DNA of 64,000 bases from Apostichopus japonicus (lineage: Eukaryota > Echinodermata > Holothuroidea > Aspidochirotida > Stichopodidae): positions 9,646,001-9,710,000 of the forward strand of contig NC_092573.1 in assembly GCF_037975245.1 (NCBI RefSeq), written 5' to 3'. Shown here piece after piece: positions 13,220 to 25,500 of the stretch. The position numbers were made by a program, and so were the translations under genes. Below the pieces are notes generated by a model. It was not told where the DNA came from, searched no databases, and worked only from the letters and a program-made list of their open reading frames with translations. Positions within the stretch are counted from its first letter, which is position 1. Each line of letters begins with the position of its first letter.

Positions 13220-13412
13220 GGGTTGTATCACCATGTCATGGTATCACCATGTTTTATGATATCACCATGTTGTATCACCATGTCATGGCATCACCATGTT
13301 GTATGATATCACCATGATATCACCATGTTGTATCACCATGTCATGGTATCATGGTACCATGTTGTATGATATCATCATGATATCACCATGTTGTATCACC
13401 ATGTCATGGTAT
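13220..13412 (+). repeat. Short-period array (ATCACCATGTTGT and variants)
   Basis: Irregular tandem of tatcaccatg, ttgtatcaccatgtcatgg and similar pieces. It lies about 150 bases beyond the SUGP1 stop, so it is probably in its 3' UTR or just after it. Confidence 0.85.
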
Positions 13413-13561
13413 CTTTGGGAAGATTCTTCTTCACATTTCTTCTAGTGATTCCCAACATTTTTAACAGATCTGAAAGCACTGGATTTTCTTTTCTGTGGGT
13501 ACATTTGCCGAGGAAAAGCAAAGGAACGTTGCAACTAAGAACCTGCTTGATTCTCATTGGG

Positions 13562-16500
13562 CTAGTAGTAAGGCCGTCTGGGATTATTCTGAAACAAGAC
13601 AACAACATAAACAACTTAATTAGAAATATGTGGATTTCTTTCTAAAAGGGGATAGAAAGGACCAGATTTAGTAAATGATTATTGAAAACATAGCTACAGT
13701 AGTTTGCAGTTTTGATGACAAATCAAATGTCTATACAAATACATGAAAAAAAAAAGGTAAAAACCATCTAGATACATTAGACAATGGTTAAAAAGCAAAA
13801 TTCACATTTTGGAATGAAGCTAATGAAGTAAACTTTTATGGGATGTTAGTATTTAACCAGGTGTGCGAGTCTACACCTCCCCCCCCCCCAACCCCCATCA
13901 TACCCTTTTCTCAATCACACACACACACAAAATTAAAGTAGTTATTGACACTTTGTGTGTATACCTAATTCAACATTTAATTATTTAAGGCCTAAATAAG
14001 CCTGAGGGAGGTACCCCCAGATCCTCCCACGTGGGATTCTGCTCCAACCATATGAACAGCATCAAAATACTGATAAAAATCAACCCCAGAATGTTTGCTT
14101 TAATAGCCAAAATAAAATTGTCATTTACCAGTGGGTTTGGTCGGAATCTATAAGCCAGCATCATTCTCTTTCTGTACGATTCAAATTCATCTTCTGCATC
14201 TTGCTTTGTCAATTCTTCCGGACGCTCAATTCCAAGACCGACGCCGTCCACGTTCCTTGTACCTCTAAACATGGATAAGAAAAAATGTATCATTAAAGAG
14301 AAAATGTAAGAGAAGAAGAAAGAGAAAAGAGAAGAAAGAGAAGAATGAGGAGAAAGAGAAAAAGAAAGAGAAAAAGAAAGAGAAAATTAAAGAAAAAATG
14401 TATCATTAAATGTATCATTAAATGTATCATTAAAGGGGGTTTGAGAGGGGAGGGGAAAGGTGGTAGGGGCAAAAAAGCAGTTCAGCGTCGTACCTTGCCT
14501 ACACTGAACATTGCTTAAATCAAGGTAGAGTGAAATTTGGTTTCTGTCTGTCCCTCTCAATGAGTTTTCTCTGGCCCTTGTAGAAAATCAATTGCAAACC
14601 CCTGATGCAATGCTGTGATAGGTACTACTGCATGATCTGAATATAAATTTAACATGTTACACCCTTCTTATACTTATCATTATACTTATTATACTTATCA
14701 TTAAGCTTACATTATATACTTACATTATACTTATCATTAAGCTCACCTGCTGACTGGTGCAGTAATACCCTGTTTCTCTGCTCCTAAACCTTCTCCTTCA
14801 CTCCAACCGAGTTTCTGTAACATTTGGAAACCTGAAATTTAACGGAGAAAGAACTGACCCTTTATTTTCACAAATAATTCATATCCACAATTCATACATC
14901 ATAGACCCAACCTCTCAGCTGAGTGTTTGTACTGATCGTGAAGACTATGACAACCTTAAAGGGAATTGCCTGACTCGCAGACACAACGATGCATTTATAT
15001 GCTTTCTGCTAATGGAAATATCATTGTATTTTCCACAAAAAAAATTGACATTTTGCTTTTTATCACAAATAGGGGAGGTTTCCTTTCCCTTTTCACCATA
15101 CGGAAGTGGAAAAATTTGTATTAATTTTTGCATGCAAAGTCTTCTTGTTCTGCAATATAATTTTATTTTTCACAAACAAACTGTGCTCGTAAACTGCAAA
15201 AAAGTTCAACGTTAATTATTTCCGTGCTCACCGATATTGTCTGCCTGCAACTTGAATTGCTTGTAATCTGAATAATCTGGAGTCCGGCCTTCTCGTAGAG
15301 CCTGCAGGGTCTCCAAAAACTTCTCCAATTCCTCCGGTGGCAAAAAGTCCCCAAGGTGATGTTTGCCCTTGCCCATCTTCGTCAATGCCTCTGCCTTTTC
15401 TGTGAGTGAAAGAATCATGAAATGTGTGGAATAATTGAGAATGATATAGAAAACTTACTCAAAACAGACTTTATATCATCAATGCATACAAAGGGCTTTT
15501 TTGGTGGTGCAAAATAAAAGTGCCAAAAGAAAATTGTTGTTTTCTTGTGGACACGATCGGCACTCTTCTCACTTCCTGTGTACTCTACACTGGCTGCCGG
15601 TTAAGGACAGGATTAGGTACAATAGTATGTTTTTAAATCTCTGCATGGTGAGGCTCCCAGATATCTGATAGATTTTCTTTCTTTGTATAATGCTCCTCTA
15701 AGTAATGTAGATGGTGAGACGTAGACTCTGCTCCTCATCTGATACCACCAGACTCATGATTCCAAGCTCAAAGCGTAAAACTGGTGATAAATCTTTTCAA
15801 GTTATTGGTCCCCGACTCTGGAACCAGATGCCTGTGGGTATACGTGTGGCGGTTTCCTTCTCGGTCTTCAAAGGTCTCATGAAAACATATTTACTTACTG
15901 CGGAGTAATGTTTGTATTTTTTGCTTGTGTTTAGGCTTGGTGTTTGTTTATATTGTGTAGTTAACATTTGTTTCTGTAAAGCACTGCGATCATTTGTAGA
16001 GCGCTCTATCAAATACCTAGTAATAATGAATATTAATAATAATAATCACACCAAATCTGTTTAACCGTTTGAAAAGTATGTTTCTTGTACATGACATTTA
16101 ATGATCCAACAACCCACACCTTCTAGAGGGAGGACAAATTAAGCGAGTCGGGGAGCAAGCTTTTAGCCATGTCGCACCGTTGTTGTGGAACAAGTTACCA
16201 TCAGAAATACGAAGCCTTACCTCTATCAGCACTTTCAAATCAGTGTTAAAGACGTTTTATTTCAAACAAACCTAAGGTTAAGTGTATTCAATTGCATTTT
16301 TGTATTTAGCAGGATCTTCTTCAAAGGCTAAATGACAAGTAACAGTAACAGAAGGTACAAAAACATGCACAGAATACAGACAGGTAAATGAGCATGGTGA
16401 ACACAAAGAGATAGATGTAAGGGGATTAGTAGACAAGGGATGGAGAGAAAAAGAAAGAAACCAACAGGGGAAAAGGAGAGGTAGCAGATAAACAGTGGAG

Positions 16501-19500
16501 GTACAAAGAGAGGATAAAGGGAAGGGGTGGGAAATAAACTGTCATAGACTTACCTGCCGTTTCTGCCATCTCCTTCTGTCTCATTTTATGCTCCCAAGTT
16601 CCGCCATCGGTATCCTCGTCGCTGTCGTACTCGTACTTGTGTTTAGGGATCTTCCCTCCTTTGGTAATGTCGATTCCTTCCTGCTTCTGGGATTTCACGA
16701 TCATGTTATACAGCATTTGCATCTACCGAAAAAGGAGGCAAAGAATAAAGTCAAAAGTCAAATGTCAAAGGTCATCGCATCCCAAAAACCCTGCCTAGGT
16801 GACGATAGATCTTATCGATGGGACAGTAAGAATTAACCTTTCATCCTGAAGAATGCAGCAAAAGGAAAAAACTTGGACAAGGCAGGGTCCAACGAAAGCT
16901 TTATTTAGAAGACTCACGTCTAAGATGTTTAGCTTTGTTCACGGATGGGTCATTTTTTACAGGGTGCTGTTCATCGGCGTGGTTTCAGCTACGCCTACTT
17001 CAATCACCATTACAATTTTGTTCGGTTTGTTACGTTACGTATCAATAACTAATTAAAGGAACGAATAGAGAGGAAAGGGTCTGTAAACTTTCGATCCCAC
17101 ATCCCCTCCACCTCGCCCAATCACATCTCCTCCTTGCCCTAAAGCAACTGTTGGATTGAGCTAATTTCCAAAATCTGGTAAATCCCGAAAATCCAGACGG
17201 ACTTAAAAGGCCCAAATCGGGTGCACCTCTAAATAGGATTGGATGGTTTAAGTTAATGGAACCAGTTGCTTTACTTCCACAGTACATATACACATGTATG
17301 CAACAGTCTATTTTCTCACTTATCATCAAAGATGGTAAGTTTGATGTCATCACTACAACTAACCTCTTTCTGTTCTTTAAGTTGCTTCATTTGGTCAGCG
17401 CTCAGTTCTGTGGTACCAATCATACCCACTGGGTTCACGTGCCCCACCCTTGGCATCTGAGCAGAGTGTGAGGGACCGGTATCTTCCCATCTTCTCTTCC
17501 TCCGTCTTGTGTCGTTTGCTCCCGATCTACCGGAGGTTGCAGCTTAAAGGAACAAGGCTCATCAGATTTAACTTAAATGTAGCAGTAGCTGATAACCTCC
17601 TCAATTAGCATTTGTATCAAATTGTCTCCTTTCACTATAAAAAACAAATACTGTAAGTCTATTGCCAGCAATATTATGTTTCATACCAATACACCACCCA
17701 CTCAGAGAAAGCCTTGTATTGCCCCCTACAAGGCAGTTATGGGTGACTTCTATGTAATTGAGATGACAAGGATAACTGGTTAGTCGATTAAAGGTAACTT
17801 AGGTAATGAAAGTCACTATTTGATGGTATATAACAGAGCAGAAGGGGGAAAACAGGGGGAAGCAGGTAGTACCATACATAGTTGTCAGTTAAGAATAACT
17901 TCTAGCTGACTGAGGGTAGCTGGTTGACAAATAACAGAGTCCACTAGCTAAATTGTTGGAGGTTACTGCTAGGACAATCAAAGGTATGTTTATGTTTAGA
18001 TCCTATCTTCAAGACCGTTGTATGCAAGTTTCCATTAATGTTTTGCCTGAGCAACATATCATAAATTATTCTGTGCCATAAGGTTCTATTGTGGGACCAT
18101 TGGGGTTCATAATGTACACCCATCCCATTGATGATATCATCAGGCAGTATGATGTTCAATTTCATCTATATGCTGATGACACACAACTTTATTGTGAGTT
18201 TGATCCCAAAGTTGCTGGTGACTGTGAACGTGCCCTTTGCAAACTTTCTGGCTGTATTTCTGAGATAAACATTTGGATGTTTCAGAACATGTTGCAATCA
18301 AAGGTATGTTATAGCAGTGTTGAGTGCAACTACAGTACTAAGTATATGGTGTTAAGGTTCCTGATAATACTGTCATAGTTGTCTTGTATTCTCCCCACCC
18401 ACCCTATTCAAAAACTAATTCTGCTAGCGAGGTAATTAATTATCTGACCTGCATTTAAGGTTGCTGTGAGTCCTACGGATGGCTGGATCGTCGCTAGCTT
18501 GAACACAGCTATCTTTGTGGTGTAATACTTGTAACCGGGTCCTTTCTTGTCAAACAGGAATCTGATAAAAAGTAGACGACAAGAGCGCAATGCCGATTAT
18601 CGTGCAAACACAACGCAGAGGAGAAACTCATCCACGTATATCACATTAACCTACAGAAGCATCTCGAATAATCACATTTGGAACATACATTACTACAGTA
18701 CAGTATTCAAATTGCAATATTGCATAAGTTGCACTGTTAAGAGTTGCCGACAGAGACAACGAGCTGGAACCATGTTTTTATTTTCAAATGATGCTTCAAA
18801 GCACTTGTACTGAACAGTAAGAATATCCTGATTATACTGGATAAGAGGGTAACAAACTATTCATAGTACAGTCAGTTAAACACTTATTACAGACATATCT
18901 ACTACTACTTAGTTGGCCCTTCATGCACCAGTTCAAGTCCCCAATCAATTTTAATCCCCAATATTTAGATCAAATTTTGAGATATTTTGAGATATTAGAT
19001 TCACTAAAACTTCAAAATTTACAAATTACCTTCCTGTAGGTATTTATCCCCCTGACACTGAGAATTTCAAATTTTTGACTATCAAGATGGTCTCAGAGAG
19101 AGAGAGATATTACTTGCAGGTGGACGATACAAATTATGCTTGTCCAAGTTTGAAACAGGTGTGACGATCAATACAGAATAATGCCAGTGAGAAGTGAGTG
19201 CACAAACTTACTGTATCTGTTCAGAAGTGCTATAGGTGAACATTATTCGAGTTTCTAGAAACTGATGCCCAAACCTGATCCCCTTGAAATGATGTTATAT
19301 TATCCAATTAATTTCCCGATCCGATGGCCTTTATTAACTGAACTTCGATATCAGACGAGATGTTCATCTCTCGGATGGCTTGTCAAATTCCACAGATCTA
19401 TAACCGTTAGCTGTTTGTGTTACCTCCATATGCATACTTCCATTGATGAACATTATTTTTGGTTCCAGAATCATTGAAAGCGACTCAGTCACTCTACAGA

Positions 19501-22500
19501 CCTCTTAATAAAATTTTGTACCGATCAAATACTACATCATTACTTTGATGAGCTTTGAGTGAACATTCATACCAAGCTGAAAGGATCATCTTTAACAGCT
19601 TATTGAGTTTTACATCTTCAACCCCAAGCTCTTCATACTCACTGTATGCAATCACTTTCCGAAGGTAACTTTTATGTTACTTTCTAGAAGATTTGAAGAG
19701 CAGAATTGTGGACCTTTTCAATAAATTTTCATTCAAAAGCAATTTCCAGATCTGTACATGGGAGATATGTAACCAAATCTACATTCTAGCTGAGATGTTC
19801 ATCGTTTTTCTAATTCCTTTTTTCACTTCATCTTTTGTCTAATTCTGTATCTAAAACACTTACTGTAGATATTCATACTCTTTAAAGTACAGTATGTGTT
19901 AAACATTTCTAAAGGTAACCATTTTATTTCAATTTCTAGAAAATTTGAGAGGTAATCATACCGATGAGGTTTTAATAACTTTTCATAACCTGGTCAAGTT
20001 CTAGATCTGTACTACTCATAACAAAAGTATTAAAACTCACCGGTAGAGTGGGTTATCTTTGTGGACCTTCTTGGCTGCCTCCTCTACGGTTCTTCCGTTC
20101 TCTGCAACCGTCTTGGCGAGATTATCTATGACCTGTCTCAGGCTCATATCCTCTGGCGGTAAGACTTTAAAATGCCTATGAGTATCATGTCCAGCACGCC
20201 ATCGTCAAATCAAACAGACTTTGGATATAATCTCTCAATTTTTACCACATTTTTTCTTTTCTTTTATTTTCATTCCATTTGAGAGATTTCTAAGACCAGC
20301 AATTGAATTAAATGCAGCTCTTTGTGTTGACTTGTATAATTCTTTTGACAGGACTCAACACCAAAATTCCGATTACAACGCGAAGCACTAAGGCTAAAGT
20401 TCTGATAAATTTCCATTTCAAATCATGATGAGAAAAAGCTCCTATTTGCTTCCCAAAATTATATGATAATTTATCTATTTAACATAGTATTTTGCACAGT
20501 ATTTTCAACCTGCTATACATCATTGCACTTGTATAGCACTTAACATAGTATTTTGCACAGTATTTTAAACCTGCTATACATCATTGCACTTGTATAGCAC
20601 TTAACATAGTATTTTGCACAGTATTTTAAACCTGCTATACATCATTGCACTTGTATAGCACTTAACATAGTATTTTGCAAGGTATTTTAAACAGTCTGCT
20701 ATAAATCATTGCACTTGTATAGCACTTAACATAGTATCTGGCACAGTATGTTAAACCTGCTATTCATCATTGCACTATTTTAAACCTGTATACATAATTG
20801 CACTTGCATAGCACTTAACATAGTATCTTGAAACGTATTTCAAACGGTCTGCTATACATCATTGCACTTGTATAGCACTTAACATGTAGTATTTTGCACA
20901 GTATTTTAAACCTGCTATACATCATTGCACTTGTATAGCACTTAACATAATATTTTGCACAGTATTTTGCAATGCGATACCGGAGACATTATTCCCTGCA
21001 CATAGACTTCTTTTTGTGTATTTAGTCAGGTTTATTTCAAGAAAAATCTGCAGCTCTAATAATTGCAAATAAATAGAACGTGTGTCCACATTCACTGAAG
21101 TGTCCATACAAGTATGAAAAGCTATCAAAATTCTTCCACAATGCATTAAAGTCTTGATAAGTCCCACAAATACCTTAAGTTGATAATTGTATATGTTTTT
21201 CACAACTTAAAACCATTTTTTCTCTTCTTTTTGGCTCCACAAATGCAAACACACAACTCCCATCATCCTCAGCCAACCTTCCAGCCTCTTCCTCACTATG
21301 TTGACATGATCGTGTTACCAAATCCACAAATTCCTTGAAGTGTATATTAATTTCATATTATTGATCATTCTGATATCTTTCTGATAAGATTTGATTGAGG
21401 ATGCTGCAGTCTCTATGAGTGTTGAACTGAGTATTGAACTACTTTCAAACATTAAGAAATGTCGTCAAATTACTAAGTGCGTTGTAGCAACAAGGAAGGG
21501 TTTTTAATAACAAATAGCAAGGACGAGCAACTTACATGCAGCTGGATCTGTTGACGAAGAAGCATTGTCTTCATCCTCTGAGCTGGAGTCACCAAACACC
21601 TCGCTAGCTGAAAAGGTCTTCTTAGGTCTGACCGCTGGAGGTGCTTCTTGGTAACTCCGCAGATCTTGGTCAGACTGACTGCTTGACTTGGGCACTGAGT
21701 AGAAATTACGATAAAAAGAACCACACGGACGTCAGAGCTAACAGGTGACATCAGATCCCTCAAAACACAGTACAATGATAGTGTGGTTTGTGAGGAGACT
21801 AGCAATGGAGGAACCTAAGAAACTGTTTCTGACTAATTAGGAAAGATTCTGTCGAGAAAATCTTGAAGTAAGGGTAACATTAAACCTGGGAGAGATACTG
21901 TCATGAATAATGCTTTACAACATGAGGATACTTCCCTACTACTGTAAGGAAACATACAACATGGGTAATTTCTGACTTTGGTAGCTTCTTAATGTTCTTA
22001 CAAGAAATATACCTGATTATGGAAGCTTTTGAACTTGGGATAGTTCCCTACTACTGTAAGGAAACATAAGACATGGGTAACTTTTGACTTTGGTAGCTTC
22101 TTACTAGAAATATGTTCTTACAATAAATATACCTGATTATGGAAGCTTTTGAACTTGGGATAGTTCCCACCTACTGTAAGGAAACACACGACATGGGTAA
22201 CTTTTGACTTTGGTAGATTCTTACTAGATAATATGTTCTTACAAGAATGATACCAGATTAGGGTTGTGCGGGATCCCGGTAGTCAAGTGAATACCGGTAT
22301 CCCGATCCCGGTATTGACTAATCCCGATCACAGTGCAATGTGTAACTACTACCGGTATTGGGAAAACAACCGGTTATTATATTCGTTTTGGTATCATTCC
22401 CGGGAATCCCGGACATAATAAAAATATCTACGTGTTACTATTTGAAATAAAGAAAAGAAATCACAATTCCTTTGGTGTTTCTGTTCTTATTTTGATGAAC

Positions 22501-25500
22501 ATACTTATCAATTTGCTGACCTAACGTACTGACCTAGACCTATAATTAAACGAATCAACTTTTCACGTAGTAATTTGGACCTAGGCTACATCAAATATCT
22601 AACGTTATTTGGGCTTAGCACGTTGCAGGACTTCATAAGTTATTCTGAAATTTTCGTTGTTTGTTATTCCTTCAAACGATGATTGTGAAGGTTCCCATGT
22701 ACAAAATCTTACCCTTATTGTATTTCACCTCATTTTGGTTTAATAATTATAACGATTTCATAAATTTTGAGCCAAAACCGCAGGGAGTATATCCAGCTTA
22801 TATCCATTTGCGCCCGGGACTGTATATTTGTATAGCCTAGGTTACAGTACAGGTACACACAATGCAGTGCGCTCAGTGTATGAAGTTCGTTCATATAACA
22901 TTGCATGCACCGCACCGATCAGTGGAATGTTTCCAGTGCATGATATGAATATTTATAAGCATTTCAACCCAAACAGCCAATCCTCACGTGACAGTATTTC
23001 TTCTTGGAAACTCAAACGGCTTTTTCATACCTGATTCAGTCAAACATGGGCGTGACTTAAAGAAGACTTTTTTTTGGAAAAGTAGATAAGATTCAAGGAA
23101 TCTTACGGTGAAGAAACCAAATGTTATCGTACCCGTAGGGACGAAGCTTAAATGTTACAGCAAACAATTTTTATCTGAAGATTTTTATAAATAATGATGA
23201 TTGTTAAGAGGGAAAAAAAGAAAACAAATTGTGGATTGATTGGGGAGAATTACGTAAAATCGTCTTTGTGTCTGTGTAAAAAAAAAAACTTTGTAATCAA
23301 TAGATACATGAGACAGCAATTTCCTCTTCATTTTCCTATGTACTAATGTAACGTTAGCCATATCACCAGCTAATTCGGCTACAACGTGGGTCCTGTCGTA
23401 GTAGTAAGAGACAGTTAAAAAATACATGCATGTACACAACTAAACACGAAACTGAGACGGCGGAACTCTTTATGACAACAAGTTAACATATTCGAAGAAA
23501 GTAACGATACGATTGTTTGCAAACATCGCGTGGATATAACAAAAACATTAAAACCCAAAAGAATGGTGTGCAATCTTATAACACTAAAAACAAATGCAGA
23601 TTTGTTTCAAGTTAGGAAGGAGATGGAGAACAAAGTTTATGTAAAGATTAACTCCGACACGACTTCCTGTTGGTATTCGGCATAAATGAAAGGTTTTTAA
23701 AAGATGTAAAAATTGTTGGGAAAAGGTTTATGGGGACCCTATTTCTGCATCAGTTTGATTCTAACTAGCATAAGATATACATCCAAAGGAAAAGATTAAC
23801 GTTCAATTTTGCGTAATTTTGCAATAATGGCGGAAAATATTGAAGTTTTGGAAGCGGATATGAGTGGGGAAGTGGAGGGTGGTAGCGAAAGTTCAGAGAG
23901 TGAGTTGCTGCCGGCCGCTAACAAGAAATCAGCAGTTTGGACTTATTTTGGATACAAGAAAGGACCTGATGGAAAAGCGGAAAATGTAGAGCGTGTCACC
24001 TGCAAAGTGTGCAAAGTTCAGTACTGGGCTAAGGGGGGCAACACATCGAACTTGTTTCGCCACTTGGAGAGTTGCCACCCAAAAGAGTTTGAAATGGTGA
24101 AGACAGGGGCAGGGACAAAGAAAGCAGCACAGCCAAAACTAAGTACAGCAAAAACAACGAAACTGCAACAAACACCAATTACATCTTTCAACAAATACAA
24201 GCGAGATGATGCCAAATGGAAACTGCTAACGGAAAAATTAACTTTTTGTCTGGCAAAGGATTTACTTCCGATCTACAGCGTAGAGAAGCGAGGATTCAAG
24301 GAAATGATCCGTACATTTGACCCGAGATACGAACTACCTAGCAGAAAGTATTTTACCCAGACGGCGATACCCAAACTTTACAACAAAACGAAAGAGGCAA
24401 TTAAAGAGGAATTAGGGAAAGAAGTGGACTTTTTTTCTGCAACTAGCGATCTTTGGTCCAGCAGAAGAATGGAGCCATACATGAGCCTAACAGCTCACTA
24501 CATTGACTCCAATTGGAAACTCCAGTCTCGGTGTTTAGAGACCATATTTGTACCACAGGACCACATAGCACTCAATCTCGCCGAAGTTTTTAAGGAGGTT
24601 TTGAGCGACTGGGATCTCCCCACCACAAAGCTTGTCGCTATAACCACCCACAATGCAGGGAACATTGTAAACGCCGTCACCAGCATGGGGGTGAATCATG
24701 TATCATGTTTTGGACATAATTTAAACCTTGCCGTGACCAAAAGTTGGAAGGACGATAACAGGGTTTCGCGAGCTGTTGGGGTGTGCAAAAGCATTGTAAG
24801 CCACTTTTCTCATAGCTGGCAGAAGCGCAGGGAACTCGCAAAATTTCAGGAAGAACTAGGCCTGAAGTTGCAGTCACTTAAAACGGTATGTATATCACTT
24901 TCCATTTTAGAATCATATTTATGCAAGATAACAATTATTTTGGTGTGGATGATAAGCTATATCATTTTTTGTTTAATAGTTTTAGTTATTTTGAAAACAT
25001 GTTTAAAAAAATCAATTTAATAAAGTAGTGTGAATCTTTTTTATCCTCCATCATTCAAACGTGAAAAATAAAAAACATTCTTCTTACGAAAAAATGGAAG
25101 GTCAATTTAGACCATCTGTGTTTGAGGTCTGTGAAATAACTTTAATCTGTTAAAAAATAAACCTGATACAGAGAAGGGGTCAATGGCAGTTGTTGATTGG
25201 ATCATTGTAAATATTTAGTCATAAAACATTTAATTATACTTATCAGATTTATCTATAGCAGGCTAGTCATATGCACATCTTTAAATATACTATTACCAAA
25301 TGATATAACGTTTTGGAAGTTGAAAAAAGCAAAGTTTCACTTTGATCTCTAAGCCTTACTGTAGCTGTTTCATTCCAACATTGAACATATCAAAGGATAT
25401 GATTTTGAACAATTCAATGTGAAAACGGATCAGATATAGGCATTTATTTACAACCTAGTTTGTTATTGTTATACAATAATGGAGTATTATTAAAGAAACA

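Larger units (their letters stand above)
4834..13561. other. Intergenic region between the ADIPOR and SUGP1 3' ends
   Basis: The two flanking genes converge. No exon is recognised. The longest frame (5569-6075) lacks an ATG start and resembles nothing known. Visible contents are AT-rich sequence, a reverse SINE-2 copy (6485-6640), G-rich runs near 8715-8755, 8940-9100 and 12930-12962, and a short-period array at 13220-13412. The rest shows nothing I can name. Confidence 0.6.

Noticed and set aside
18091-18378. Stand-alone reverse transcriptase gene
   Set aside because: The YADD motif is real, but the frame is short, preceded by an in-frame stop at a conserved position, and lies in an intron: a dead LINE.
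20478-20967. CRISPR-like array
   Set aside because: Units are contiguous tandem repeats without unique spacers, in an animal intron. The same applies to 4050-4800 and 36975-37400.
23809-23826. Upstream start for the hAT transposase
   Set aside because: The in-frame codon at 23809 is TTG; the first ATG is at 23827.
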